Assembly: GCA_964371405.1 (NCBI GenBank)
Contig: CAYJLV010000018.1
Span: 1-64,000 of the forward strand
Source: JAMHWF01 sp964371405
Lineage (GTDB): Bacteria; Pseudomonadota; Gammaproteobacteria; Burkholderiales; Burkholderiaceae_C
Reading direction: 5' to 3'
DNA length: 64,000 nt
How positions within the stretch are numbered: position 1 is the stretch's first letter; each line of letters opens with the position of its first letter. The notes under the pieces were generated by a model that worked only from the letters and a program-made list of their open reading frames with translations, was not told the origin of the DNA and made no database searches. The position numbers and the translations under genes were made by a program. Below, piece by piece: positions 1-9,895 of the stretch.

Positions 1-64
1 GGCAACGGCAGCGGCAGCGGGCAGGGACGCCAGCAACGCCGCTGCGAGCCGGCGCCGGTGGGCT

Positions 65-1188
65 TCAGGGGTTGTAGGTGACGCGATAGATCGCGCCCGC
101 GTAGTCGTCGCTGATGAGCAGCGAGCCGTCCTTCATCACGGCGACGTCGACCGGGCGGCCGCGATAGGTGCCGGTGTCGGCGTCGAGCCAGCCGTCGGCG
201 AAGACCTCCGTCTTCTCGGCCGTGCCGTCGGCCTTGAACGACGTGAACATGACGCGCGCGCCGATCGGCTTGGTGCGGTTCCACGAGCCGTGCTGCGCCG
301 AGAAGATGCCGCCCTGGTACTTCGCCGGGAACTGCTTGCCGGTGTAGAAGCTCATGCCGAGGTCGGCGGCGTGGGCGTCCATGTAGACCTGCGGGTCGGT
401 GATGTTGCCGGGCAGCGCGTCCTTGTCGTAGCCGAACTCCGTGATGCGCGTCTTGCCCTGCTTCCACGGATTGCCGAAGAACTGGCCGGCCTTGGTGATG
501 CGGTTGATCTCGCCGGCCGGGATGTCGTCGCCCATGCCGTCGGTTGGTTGTCGGTGAACCAGAGTGTGCCGTCCTTCGGATTGAAATCATGGCCGACCGA
601 GTTGCGGATGCCGGTGGCGTAGACCTCGCGCTTGCTGCCGTCGAAGGCGTTCATGCGGATCATGCCGCCGATGCCCAGATCGCTGTACATCTTGAGCTTG
701 TCGCGCGGCGGCACGTTGAACGGCTGGCCGAGCGAGACGTAGAGCATGCCGTCGGGGCCGATCTTGCAGACGCGTGCGCCGTGGTTGAACGACTCCTCCT
801 CGGGCGGGATCAGCTTGCCCTGCGGCACGACTTCGATCACGGCGACGTCGGGGCCTTCGTAGAAGAACTCGGCAGCCGGGAAGTTGAGCACGCGGTTGTG
901 TTCGGCGACGATGAGGAAGCCGTCCTTCGTCCAGCACACGCCGTTGGGGTTGCTGAACTTGAGCGAAGGCGCGAACGACTTGACCTCGTCGGCAATGCCG
1001 TCGCTGTTGCGATCGGTGACGGCCCACACCGTCGTCTTGCGCGTGCCGACGAACAGCATGTTGGTCGACGGCGCGACCTTGAACTGCTTGAGCTTGTCGA
1101 GGTTCTGCTGCGCGTGCGCGGGCAGCGCGGCAAGGCACGCGGCGAAGGACAACGCGCCGAGCGCCCTGGCGCAGGACTGGGCCATCAC
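65..1188 (-). pseudogene. PQQ-dependent sugar dehydrogenase (sorbosone dehydrogenase type), frameshifted
   Basis: Periplasmic beta-propeller dehydrogenase of the sorbosone/glucose dehydrogenase family, expected to oxidise sugars with PQQ. The start at 1188 is followed by a clear signal peptide (residues 1-27, ending ALPAHA). The family's propeller sequence then continues to WFTDNQ (residue 215). At about 541-546 the frame breaks. The downstream frame, read from 535 (GDDIPAGEINR) to the stop at 65, carries the rest of the family sequence, including HGSWNR and YRGRPVDVAV. One extra base near 545 would restore a single protein of about 373 residues. It could be a real pseudogene or a one-base sequencing error; both halves look under coding constraint, which favours an error or a very recent mutation. 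It is the last gene on the minus strand before the left edge. Confidence 0.75.
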
Positions 1189-1319
1189 GGTCTCCTGTGT
1201 GGTTGTGCGGCGCCGTCGCCGCCCCCGTACTGCCGCGGCACGGCGACTTCAGTCTAGGCAGCGCTGCGCGTGCGCACAGCATCGGGAAAACACCGCCTCG
1301 CCAGAGACGTTGCACCGCG

Positions 1320-1826
1320 TCAGATCGACCCTGGCGTCGTGCGCACGAAGCGTTGATACATCTCGTCGTCGCCGCCGTAGTTGACGCTGATCGACGCGAG
1401 CGTCGCCTTCTTCTCGATATCGATGAACTGCTTGAGTTCGCGGAAGTGGAAGGGGTGCAGCCCCGGCTCGCTGAGCATCACGATCTCGGCCATCAACGCC
1501 CAGTCGACGAGCTGGTCGGCCAGCCACAGGCGCTCGCCCGCCGGCACGTCGACGAGCAGCTCGCGGATGGCCGCTCCCGTGTCGGGCTGCGCCAGCGCGA
1601 CCTTGACCGGCCAGCGCGGCAGGAAGCACGCATCGCCGTCGAGCGGCGTCCACAGCACGATGAGGTAGTGCGGCGGGTGATTCTCGATGTACACGCCCTC
1701 GGGGCCCTCGACCACCTCCGAGACCGCGCCGAACACCTTGCGCACGCCGCCGACCCAGCGCCCGGGCTCGTAGCGCCGTGCCAGCCGCGGCAGGAAGTCG
1801 GTGATGGCGTCGTCGGGCATGGCCAC
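1320..1826 (-). CDS. Conserved-looking hypothetical protein
   Basis: A 168-residue soluble protein that I do not recognise. It has no signal peptide and no transmembrane segment. It is rich in aromatic residues (YIENHPPHYLIVLW, HPFHFRELKQF) and acidic overall, as for a small globular cytoplasmic protein. It lies 13 bp downstream of the EEP-family gene on the same strand, so it is probably the last gene of the fmdB-aspS-nudB operon. An alternative start is Met3. The reading frame is open throughout with codon usage like its neighbours, so it is probably a genuine gene, but no function can be assigned. Confidence 0.65.
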   Translation of the reverse strand: MAMPDDAITDFLPRLARRYEPGRWVGGVRKVFGAVSEVVEGPEGVYIENHPPHYLIVLWTPLDGDACFLPRWPVKVALAQPDTGAAIRELLVDVPAGERLWLADQLVDWALMAEIVMLSEPGLHPFHFRELKQFIDIEKKATLASISVNYGGDDEMYQRFVRTTPGSI

Positions 1827-1839
1827 GCGATGTTCTGCT

Positions 1840-2643
1840 TCAGTCGGCGACCAGCTCGGCCACGAGCGGCAGGTGGTCCGACATGCGCGCCCACGCCGAA
1901 CCGCGCGGCACGAAGGTCGACGTGCAGGTCAGGCCGCGCACATAGATGCGGTCCAGCCCGAATACCGGAGCCAGCGACGGGAACGTGGCGCGCACCCGCT
2001 CGCCGCGCGCGTGCGCGCGGGCGAGCCCGCAGGCCTGCATCGGCGCGTCGAGCTTTTCGCCCCAGTCGTTGAAGTCGCCGGCGACGACGAGCAGGTCATC
2101 GGGCGGCACGTGCGCCCGCACGAACTCGGTCAGCCGCTGCACCTGGCGGACGCGGCCGGCGTGGATCAGCCCGAAATGCGCGACGACGGCGTGAAGCGTG
2201 CGGCCATGCCACTGCACCGGCACATGCAGCAGGCCGCGCTGCTCGAAGCGATGGTCGGAGACGTCATGGTGGCCGATGTCGCCGATCGGCCAGCGCGACA
2301 GCAGCGCGTTGCCGTGTTCACCGTGGCGCGTCGACGCATTGGTGCGGTAGGCCGCGTCGTAACCCTCGGGCGCGAGGAAGGCGGCCTGGCCACCCTCGGG
2401 CCAACCGAACCAGGTGCGCGCGAACTGGCGCGCGTCGCGCTGATGGTGGTGGCGCACCTCCTGCAGGAACACGAGGTCGGCATCGAGCGCCTCGATGCCC
2501 AAGCCGAGATTGTGGATCTCGAGGCGCTTGCGCGAGCCGACGCCGCGCACGCCCTTGTGGATGTTGTAGGTGGCGACGCGCAGCACGCCGTCGTCGACCC
2601 CCGACGGCGGCAGCACCGACGATTGCAGCGGATTGAGCGTCAT
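1840..2643 (-). CDS. Endonuclease/exonuclease/phosphatase (EEP) family protein
   Basis: A 267-residue metal-dependent hydrolase of the EEP superfamily (DNase I/exonuclease III fold). Family motifs are visible in order: VATYNIHKG near the N-terminus, a metal-binding Glu in VFLQEVRHH, GDFNDW, and the C-terminal SDHLPL. The substrate (DNA, phospholipid or other phosphodiester) cannot be told from sequence. The start was set at the ATG at 2643 because it overlaps the nudB stop in an ATGA arrangement; a longer frame upstream lies wholly inside nudB and was discarded. The gene is translationally coupled to nudB, an arrangement common in Burkholderiales, where this protein often precedes a cardiolipin synthase. 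That synthase gene is not present here. Confidence 0.85.
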   Translation of the reverse strand: MTLNPLQSSVLPPSGVDDGVLRVATYNIHKGVRGVGSRKRLEIHNLGLGIEALDADLVFLQEVRHHHQRDARQFARTWFGWPEGGQAAFLAPEGYDAAYRTNASTRHGEHGNALLSRWPIGDIGHHDVSDHRFEQRGLLHVPVQWHGRTLHAVVAHFGLIHAGRVRQVQRLTEFVRAHVPPDDLLVVAGDFNDWGEKLDAPMQACGLARAHARGERVRATFPSLAPVFGLDRIYVRGLTCTSTFVPRGSAWARMSDHLPLVAELVAD

Positions 2644-3116
2644 GGCGCGGGACTCTGCGCGAAGCGCGGCAGCTGCAGGATCGCCTCGGCGTTGGACGGC
2701 GAGAAGCAGCAGTCGGCCGCCTCGCGCCACGGCAGCCAGCGGTAGCGCAGGTGCTCCCGCGGGTTCAGCACAACAGGCATGCCGGGCGGCACGAGCAGGC
2801 CGAACAGGTGCTCCGTGTTGTGCGTGACGTCCTCGGCATAGCGATGGCGCCACGCCGGGTAGATCTCGTAGACGTTGCTCATGTCCCAGTCGCGCAGCTG
2901 CTCGCGCGGCACCTGCGGCGACCCGACCTCGATGCCGGTTTCCTCGCGCACTTCGCGAGCCGCCGTCTCGGCCAGCGGTTCGTCGAGCCGTTCCTTGGCG
3001 CCCGTCACGCTTTGCCAGAAACCGGGATGGTCGGCGCGCTCGATGAGCAGCACGTCGCGTGCCGCCGTGTGGATCACGACGAGCACCGACTCCGGGATCT
3101 TCGCTGCGCGGTCCAC
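2640..3116 (-). CDS. nudB: Dihydroneopterin triphosphate diphosphatase (Nudix)
   Basis: A 158-residue Nudix hydrolase expected to remove pyrophosphate from 7,8-dihydroneopterin triphosphate, the second step of folate synthesis. The Nudix box is at about residues 39-62, with its REVREETG core. The WDMSNVYEIYPAWRHRY region that follows and the immediate aspS neighbourhood are typical of NudB. I chose the GTG at 3116: a perfect AGGAGG (plus-strand cctcct at 3126-3131) lies 9 bases upstream, and a longer frame would run into the aspS coding region. The gene lies 37 bp after aspS and its stop overlaps the next start (ATGA), so aspS, nudB and the EEP gene look co-transcribed. Confidence 0.88.
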   Translation of the reverse strand: MDRAAKIPESVLVVIHTAARDVLLIERADHPGFWQSVTGAKERLDEPLAETAAREVREETGIEVGSPQVPREQLRDWDMSNVYEIYPAWRHRYAEDVTHNTEHLFGLLVPPGMPVVLNPREHLRYRWLPWREAADCCFSPSNAEAILQLPRFAQSPAP

Positions 3117-3153
3117 CGCGATATGCCTCCTGCCCTCAAGCGCCGGTCGGCGC

Positions 3154-4950
<1,797 letters not shown>

Positions 4951-5041
4951 GGGATCACTCCGGGAAGGATTCGAGCCGTGCAGGGCAGCGGATCGCAGGA
5001 TTCTGGTGCAACGCAGGCAGCAACGACCGCAGGACGGTCGT

Positions 5042-5689
5042 TCAGCGCGGCAAATTGGGCAGCACGACGGGTTGAACTGGCGGCGCCACGACGCCCATCG
5101 AGATGATGTACTTCAGCGCCTCGTCGACGCTCATCGGCAGTTCGACCACGTCGGCGCGCGCCACGATCAGGAAGAAGCCCGAGGTCGGGTTCGGCGTCGT
5201 CGGCACGTAGACGCTCAGGTACTGCTCGGGGTTCAGGTGCGCGGCGACCGCGCCGCCCGGCCGCCCGGTGACGAAGGCGATCGTCCACATGCCCTGGCGC
5301 GGGTACTGCAGGAGCACGGCTTCGCGAAACGCCTGGCCGCTGCTGGAAAACAGCGTGTCGGACACCTGCTTGACCGAGCTGTAGATCGACTTGACGATCG
5401 GGATCTTGCTCATCGCCCGCGACCCCTGGCGCAGCCACCACTGGCCGAAGATGTTGGTCGCGAACACGCCCGTCAGCAGCAGTGCCGCCAGCGTCACGAT
5501 GACGCCGAGGAACGGAATGCGGCGCAGCCCCTCGAGCGGAGCGTAGGCCGCCTGCGGCAGTACCGCCTGGGTGGTCGACAGCGCCCAGCCGAAGACGCCG
5601 TCGAGCACGCCCAGGCCGGCGTGCAGCACCCAGACCGTGATCGCCAGCGGAAGCCAGACCAGCAGGCCGGCGATGAGATATTTCTTCAC
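5042..5689 (-). CDS. DUF502 family inner-membrane protein
   Basis: A 215-residue membrane protein of the DUF502 family. It has two transmembrane segments (about 3-25 and 61-83) followed by a soluble domain with the family's conserved stretches, such as IPIVKSIYSSVKQV, and FVTGRPGG and VYVPTTPNPTSGF later on. Its biochemical role is unknown. It is regularly found between fmdB and aspS in betaproteobacteria, as here: 24 bp separate its start from the fmdB stop. The C-terminus is short and proline-rich. Confidence 0.9.
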   Translation of the reverse strand: MKKYLIAGLLVWLPLAITVWVLHAGLGVLDGVFGWALSTTQAVLPQAAYAPLEGLRRIPFLGVIVTLAALLLTGVFATNIFGQWWLRQGSRAMSKIPIVKSIYSSVKQVSDTLFSSSGQAFREAVLLQYPRQGMWTIAFVTGRPGGAVAAHLNPEQYLSVYVPTTPNPTSGFFLIVARADVVELPMSVDEALKYIISMGVVAPPVQPVVLPNLPR

Positions 5690-5713
5690 GCGCTTCCTTG
5701 GACGCCGGGCGAC

Positions 5714-6043
5714 TCAATCACCCGAGGCCGTCTTGGGAGCGGCCGGTGCCGCCACTGCCGGCGCTTCCGCGGCCGGCGCGGATGCCGCCGCAGGCGCTGC
5801 CGCGGCGGCGGCATCGCCCTTGGCGGCTTCCCCGCCGCCCGCCGCAGGTTTGGCGCCGCCGTTGCCGCGGAAATCGGTGACGTACCAGCCCGAGCCCTTG
5901 AGCTGGAATCCGGCTGCCGTCACCTGCTTGGCAAAGGTGGCCGCGCCGCAGGCCGGGCAGACCTCGAGCGGCGCATCGCTGATTTTCTGCAGTACGTCTT
6001 TCGCGTGGCCGCAAGCCGAGCAGCGGTAAGCATAAATCGGCAT
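5714..6043 (-). CDS. FmdB family zinc-ribbon protein
   Basis: A 109-residue protein with an N-terminal FmdB-type zinc ribbon: MPIYAYRCSACG and CPACG supply four cysteines, with GSGWYVTDF after the ribbon. The C-terminal half (about 65-109) is a low-complexity Ala/Pro/Gly tail that is probably disordered. The family is named after a putative formamidase regulator, but its members are mostly uncharacterised. It is the first gene of the DUF502-aspS-nudB operon, with a TATAAT box 27 bp upstream of its ATG. Confidence 0.9.
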   Translation of the reverse strand: MPIYAYRCSACGHAKDVLQKISDAPLEVCPACGAATFAKQVTAAGFQLKGSGWYVTDFRGNGGAKPAAGGGEAAKGDAAAAAAPAAASAPAAEAPAVAAPAAPKTASGD

Positions 6044-6070
6044 GTCTAAACCCTTGATTTGAAACGCAAA

Positions 6071-6076
6071 ATTATA
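6071..6076 (-). promoter_or_regulatory. Putative -10 box (TATAAT) for the fmdB-aspS operon
   Basis: A perfect sigma-70 -10 hexamer on the minus strand, 27 bp upstream of the fmdB start, in a local AT-rich patch that stands out in this GC-rich sequence. The -35 region is weak: no good TTGACA match lies 16-18 bp upstream. It probably drives the six-gene run from fmdB down to the hypothetical gene at 1320. Confidence 0.55.
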
Positions 6077-6126
6077 ACGGCCCGGCATCGCCGGCCAGTT
6101 CACTCCCTGTAGATGCGGGCAAGCGC

Positions 6127-7578
6127 TCAGGCATTCAAGCCGACGATGCGATGATGCGAGCCGTGGCGGTTGCGCACGACGGCCTGCGGCCCGAGCGAGC
6201 CGATGACGATGCCGACGATCGCCATCACGAAGCCGGCGAGCTGCGCCGGAAACGCCTCGCCCGCCGGCGTCGCGAGGAACAGCACCCAGGTCAGCACGCC
6301 CAGCACGATCGAGAACACGGCGCCCTGCGTCGTCGCGCGCCGCCAGTAGAGGCCGAAGGCGAGCGGCACGAAGGCGCCGACCAGCGTGACCTGGTAGGCG
6401 CCGGAGACCATGTCGTAGATCGACGTGCCCTGCAGCGCGATTGCGTAGCCGCACACGCAGATGCTGAAGACGAGCACGGCGATGCGCATCCTGCGTAGCT
6501 CGGAGCGGTCGCCCTTGCGCGGGAAGAACTGGCGCCAGATGTTCTCGACGAAGGTCACCGAAGGCGCCAGCAGCGTGGCCGACGCGGTGGATTTCAGAGC
6601 CGACAGCAGCGCGCCGAAGAAGACGACCTGCATCGCGAACGGCATGCGCTCCATGACCAGCGTCGGGATCACCTTCTGCGGGTCGTCCTGGATCAGCTCG
6701 GCGGCGCGCTCGGGCATGATCAGCAGCGCGCTGGTGACGATGAACATCGGCACGAAGGCGAACAGGATGTAGGCGACGCCGCCGATCACCGGCCCGCGCG
6801 TCGCGGCGCGCACGCTGTTGGCCGACATCACGCGCTGGAACACGTCCTGCTGCGGGATCGAGCCGAGCATCATCGTGATCGCCGCGGCGACGAAGAACGC
6901 GATCTGAGTGAAGCTCGGCTCGGGCAGGAACTGGAACAGATCGCGACTGGCCGCCAACTCGATCACCTTGTCGGCGCCCCCCGCCTGACCGGCAGCGAAC
7001 ACGGCGATGATCGACAGCCCGACGACGAGAATGATCATCTGGACGAAGTCGGTGACCGCCACCGACCACATACCGCCGAACAGCGTGTAGGCGAGGATCG
7101 ACGCCGTGCCGAGCACCATGCCCATCGGCACGCTGATTGCACCGCCCGACAGCAGATTGAACACCAGGCCGAGCGCCGTGACCTGCGCCGAGACCCAGCC
7201 GAGGTAGCTGAGAATGATGATCAGCGAGCACGCGACCTCGATGCCGCGGCCATAGCGTTCGCGGTAGTAGTCGCTGATCGTCAGCAGCGTCATCTTGTAG
7301 AGCTTGGCCGCGAAGAACAGGCCGACGAGGATGAGGCAGGTGCCGGCGCCGAAAGGATCCTCGATCACGCTGCCAAGGCCGCCCTGCACGAACTTGGCCG
7401 GAATGCCGAGCACCGTCTCGGAGCCGAACCAGGTGGCGAACGTCGTCGTCACGATCATCACCAGCGGCAGTTGGCGGCCGGCGATCGCGAAGTCGGCCGT
7501 GTTCTTGACGCGCTTGGCGGCCCACAGGCCGACGGCGATCGTGACCAGCAGATAGAAGATGACCAGGGTCAGCAGCAT
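6127..7578 (-). CDS. Sodium:solute symporter family protein
   Basis: A 483-residue integral membrane protein of the SSS family (PutP/PanF fold) with about 13 hydrophobic segments spread over its whole length. Family signatures include FAIAGRQLPL near residue 30, FATWFGSETVLGIPA, ISDYYRERYGRG and GALLSALKSTASATLLAPS. It should import an organic solute together with Na+. The substrate is not readable from sequence. It is inserted between ubiB and fmdB, on the same strand but with its own upstream region, so it is probably an independent transcription unit. Confidence 0.88.
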   Translation of the reverse strand: MLLTLVIFYLLVTIAVGLWAAKRVKNTADFAIAGRQLPLVMIVTTTFATWFGSETVLGIPAKFVQGGLGSVIEDPFGAGTCLILVGLFFAAKLYKMTLLTISDYYRERYGRGIEVACSLIIILSYLGWVSAQVTALGLVFNLLSGGAISVPMGMVLGTASILAYTLFGGMWSVAVTDFVQMIILVVGLSIIAVFAAGQAGGADKVIELAASRDLFQFLPEPSFTQIAFFVAAAITMMLGSIPQQDVFQRVMSANSVRAATRGPVIGGVAYILFAFVPMFIVTSALLIMPERAAELIQDDPQKVIPTLVMERMPFAMQVVFFGALLSALKSTASATLLAPSVTFVENIWRQFFPRKGDRSELRRMRIAVLVFSICVCGYAIALQGTSIYDMVSGAYQVTLVGAFVPLAFGLYWRRATTQGAVFSIVLGVLTWVLFLATPAGEAFPAQLAGFVMAIVGIVIGSLGPQAVVRNRHGSHHRIVGLNA

Positions 7579-7613
7579 GGGCGGGCTTCGGCGGGCGATT
7601 CGGATCGGGCAGG

Positions 7614-7619
7614 ATTATC
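7614..7619 (-). promoter_or_regulatory. Possible -10 box (GATAAT) for the symporter gene
   Basis: A GATAAT hexamer on the minus strand, 35 bp upstream of the symporter ATG, just beyond the hairpin that follows ubiB. No convincing -35 element is visible. Confidence 0.3.
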
Positions 7620-7640
7620 GGTGCATCGGCCCCGTGCCGG

Positions 7641-7659
7641 CCGGCGCGCAGCGCGCCGG
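7641..7659 (-). terminator. GC-rich hairpin downstream of ubiB
   Basis: A perfect 8-bp stem (CCGGCGCG / CGCGCCGG) with a 3-nt CAG loop, starting 3 bp beyond the ubiB stop. No T-run follows on the minus strand, so it is not a canonical intrinsic terminator. It may stabilise the transcript end or assist Rho-dependent termination. Confidence 0.35.
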
Positions 7660-7662
7660 GCT

Positions 7663-9219
7663 TCAGCCGAAGTAGATGCCGCCGAGAGCACTGATCTGCA
7701 CGGCCACCAGCGCCGCGGCGAGCACCGCCACCGCCCAGGCCAGCGCCTTCAGCAGGCGGTTGGTCCGCCGCTGCGCGGCGGCCAGCGCGAGCAGCGTCTG
7801 CGACTCGATCGGGCGCGGCTGCAGCGCCTGGTGCACCAGCCGCGGCAACTCGGGCAGCAGCTGCACATAGCGCGGCGCCTCATCCTTCAAGCGCTGCAGC
7901 AGGCCGCGCCAGCCGATCTGCTCGTTCATCCAGTTCTCGAGGAAGGGTTTGGCGGTGTGCCAGAGATCGAGCTCGGGATCGAGCTGGCGCCCGAGGCCCT
8001 CGACGTTGAGCAGCGTCTTCTGCAGCAGCACGAGCTGCGGCTGGATCTCGACGTTGAAGCGCCGCGATGCCTGGAACAGCCGCAGCAGCACGATGCCCAG
8101 CGAGATGTCCTTCAACGGGCGGTCGAAGTGCGGCTCGCAGACGGCGCGGATCGCGCCTTCGAGGGCGTCGACGCGCGTCGTCGGAGGCACCCAGCCGCTC
8201 TCGACGTGCAGCTCGGCGACGCGCTTGTAGTCGCGCCGGAAGAAGGCGACGAAGTTCTGCGCGAGGTATTCCTTGTCGAACTCGGTCAGCGTGCCGACGA
8301 TGCCGAAATCGAGAGCGATGTAGCGGCCGAAGGTCGCGGCATCGACGCTGACCTGGATGTTGCCGGGGTGCATGTCGGCGTGGAAGAAGCCGTCGTGGAA
8401 CACCTGGGTGAAGAAGATCGTGACGCCGTCGCGGGCGAGCTTCCTGATATCGACGCCGGCCTCGCGCAGGCGCGGCACCTGGCTGATCGGCACGCCGTGC
8501 ATGCGCTCCATCACGATCACCGACGAGGTGCACAGCTCCCACACCATCTCGGGGATCATCAGCAGGTCCAGGCCCGCCATGTTGCGGCGCAGCTGGGCGG
8601 CGTTGGCTGCTTCGCGCACCAGGTCGAGCTCGTCGTGCAGGTACATGTCGAACTCGGCGACGACTTCGCGCGGGCGCAGGCGCCGGCCGTCGGCCGAGAG
8701 CCTCTCGACCCAGCGCGCCAGCGTGCCCATCAGCGCCAGGTCGTCCTCGATCACGTCGAGCATGCCGGGGCGCAGCACCTTGACGGCGACTTCGCGGCCG
8801 TCCTTCAGCGCGGCGAAGTGCACTTGGGCGATCGACGCGCTGGCCACCGGTTCCGGGTCGAAGCGCGCGAACACGGCCTCCAGCGGCCGGCCGAAGGCCT
8901 GCTCGACCAGCGCGCGTGCCTGCGCCCCCGGAAACGGCGGCACGCGGTCCTGCAGACGCGCCAGTTCGTCGGCGACGTCTGGCGGCAGCAGGTCGCGGCG
9001 CGTCGACAGCACCTGCCCGAACTTGACGAAGATGGGGCCGAGCCGCTCGAGCGCCAGGCGCATGCGCTCACCGCGCGGCGCGTGCAGGCCGCGCAGCCGG
9101 GCCAGCAGCCGGCCGGCCCCGCGCAGCCGACGCCCGCCGAAGCTCGACAGCGCCAACTCGTCGAGGCCGTAACGCAGGACCGTGAAGACGATGACGACGA
9201 GCCGGGAGAGATACCTCAT
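7663..9219 (-). CDS. ubiB: UbiB, ubiquinone biosynthesis atypical kinase/ATPase
   Basis: A 518-residue UbiB/ADCK-family protein required for aerobic ubiquinone biosynthesis. The hallmark KxGQ motif (KFGQ, 66-69) replaces the normal kinase N-lobe elements. The alanine-rich nucleotide loop appears as ASASIAQVH (126-134). An AVKV lysine follows at about 147, then HADMHPGN (280-287) and DFG (304-306). Two hydrophobic segments at the C-terminus anchor it in the inner membrane, as in E. coli UbiB. The ATG at 9219 overlaps the ubiJ stop (ATGA), so the two are translationally coupled. Confidence 0.96.
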   Translation of the reverse strand: MRYLSRLVVIVFTVLRYGLDELALSSFGGRRLRGAGRLLARLRGLHAPRGERMRLALERLGPIFVKFGQVLSTRRDLLPPDVADELARLQDRVPPFPGAQARALVEQAFGRPLEAVFARFDPEPVASASIAQVHFAALKDGREVAVKVLRPGMLDVIEDDLALMGTLARWVERLSADGRRLRPREVVAEFDMYLHDELDLVREAANAAQLRRNMAGLDLLMIPEMVWELCTSSVIVMERMHGVPISQVPRLREAGVDIRKLARDGVTIFFTQVFHDGFFHADMHPGNIQVSVDAATFGRYIALDFGIVGTLTEFDKEYLAQNFVAFFRRDYKRVAELHVESGWVPPTTRVDALEGAIRAVCEPHFDRPLKDISLGIVLLRLFQASRRFNVEIQPQLVLLQKTLLNVEGLGRQLDPELDLWHTAKPFLENWMNEQIGWRGLLQRLKDEAPRYVQLLPELPRLVHQALQPRPIESQTLLALAAAQRRTNRLLKALAWAVAVLAAALVAVQISALGGIYFG

Positions 9220-9755
9220 CGCTCGCCGCGCCCGGCGCCGCGCTCGACGGCCGCGGCGACGCCGCGCAGCGCGCTGCGCACGCCGTGCGCGACCGGGCGG
9301 GCGGCCGCGGCGAACTGGTGTGCCGGGCCAGGGCCGATCACGCGCGCCAAGTCGTCCTCGACATCCCAGCGCAGGTGGTCGATCAACCAGTTCAGGTCGG
9401 TGGCGAACGCCGCGTCGCCCTGGATCGATATCACCGGGCGCTCGCCCGCTGCTGCGCGCAGCAGCGCGCCGACGGGGTTCGAGGCATCGACGCGCAGCAG
9501 CAGCGGCGCCTCGCCGGGCACGGGCTGCGCGCCGCACCATTCGAACAGACCCGCCGGCGTGACGGCGAAGACCAGCGCCGGCGGCGCCGGCAGCAGGCTC
9601 GGCCAACCGGCCAGCGCACATTCGACACGGCGGCCGGCATGGCTGCGCAGCCGCTCGGCCGCCGCCGGCTCGGCCGCCAGCACGTGGTTGAGCAGCAGCA
9701 CCAGGCGCTCGAGCAGCGCCGTCGACAGGCTGGCCGGGATCGGTTCGCGAAGCAT
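9216..9755 (-). CDS. ubiJ: UbiJ, SCP2-domain ubiquinone biosynthesis accessory factor
   Basis: A 179-residue protein with an SCP2-like lipid-binding domain (LLLNHVLAAEP, then a domain ending GDAAFATDLNWLIDHLRWDVEDDLA), typical of UbiJ. UbiJ organises the soluble Ubi complex and binds ubiquinone intermediates. In E. coli and most beta/gammaproteobacteria it lies between ubiE and ubiB; here ubiB follows directly, but ubiE is 34 kb away beyond the EPS locus. I chose the ATG at 9755; an in-frame ATG at 9788 would add 11 atypical residues. Neither has a good Shine-Dalgarno sequence. A TACAAT box ends 6 bases before the chosen ATG, so the message may be leaderless. Confidence 0.85.
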   Translation of the reverse strand: MLREPIPASLSTALLERLVLLLNHVLAAEPAAAERLRSHAGRRVECALAGWPSLLPAPPALVFAVTPAGLFEWCGAQPVPGEAPLLLRVDASNPVGALLRAAAGERPVISIQGDAAFATDLNWLIDHLRWDVEDDLARVIGPGPAHQFAAAARPVAHGVRSALRGVAAAVERGAGRGER

Positions 9756-9761
9756 GCGCGG

Positions 9762-9767
9762 ATTGTA
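9762..9767 (-). promoter_or_regulatory. Possible -10 box (TACAAT) immediately upstream of ubiJ
   Basis: TACAAT on the minus strand, followed by six bases and then the ubiJ ATG at 9755. A transcript starting 6-7 nt after this box would begin at or next to the A of ATG, which would give a leaderless mRNA. The -35 region is poor. Confidence 0.4.
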
Positions 9768-9784
9768 GGCAGGCGGCGCCCCTG

Positions 9785-9806
9785 CCATCCCGCGATCGCA
9801 GGATGG
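9785..9806. promoter_or_regulatory. Inverted repeat in the ubiJ/epsB divergent region
   Basis: CCATCC (9785-9790) and GGATGG (9801-9806) are perfect inverted arms separated by 10 bp that include the palindrome GCGATCGC. It lies between the divergent ubiJ and epsB genes, where an operator for the EPS promoter would be expected. No known regulator site was recognised. Confidence 0.3.
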
Positions 9807-9895
9807 GGCGGGCGGCGATTTCGATCAGAATCCGCCATCAGTCTGCAGGCCGCGCCAGCGGCCGGGATGGCACACAGCGCAGACCGGATCGACCC

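Noticed and set aside
1..63. Signal-peptide-like translation on the minus strand at the left edge (HRRRLAAALLASLPAAAAVA)
   Set aside because: No start codon lies in that frame before the window ends, so no gene can be placed; it may belong to the next gene to the left.
7471..9768. Plus-strand open frame of about 765 codons opposite ubiB and ubiJ
   Set aside because: Shadow of ubiB/ubiJ on the minus strand; Gln/Arg/His-rich and without motifs.
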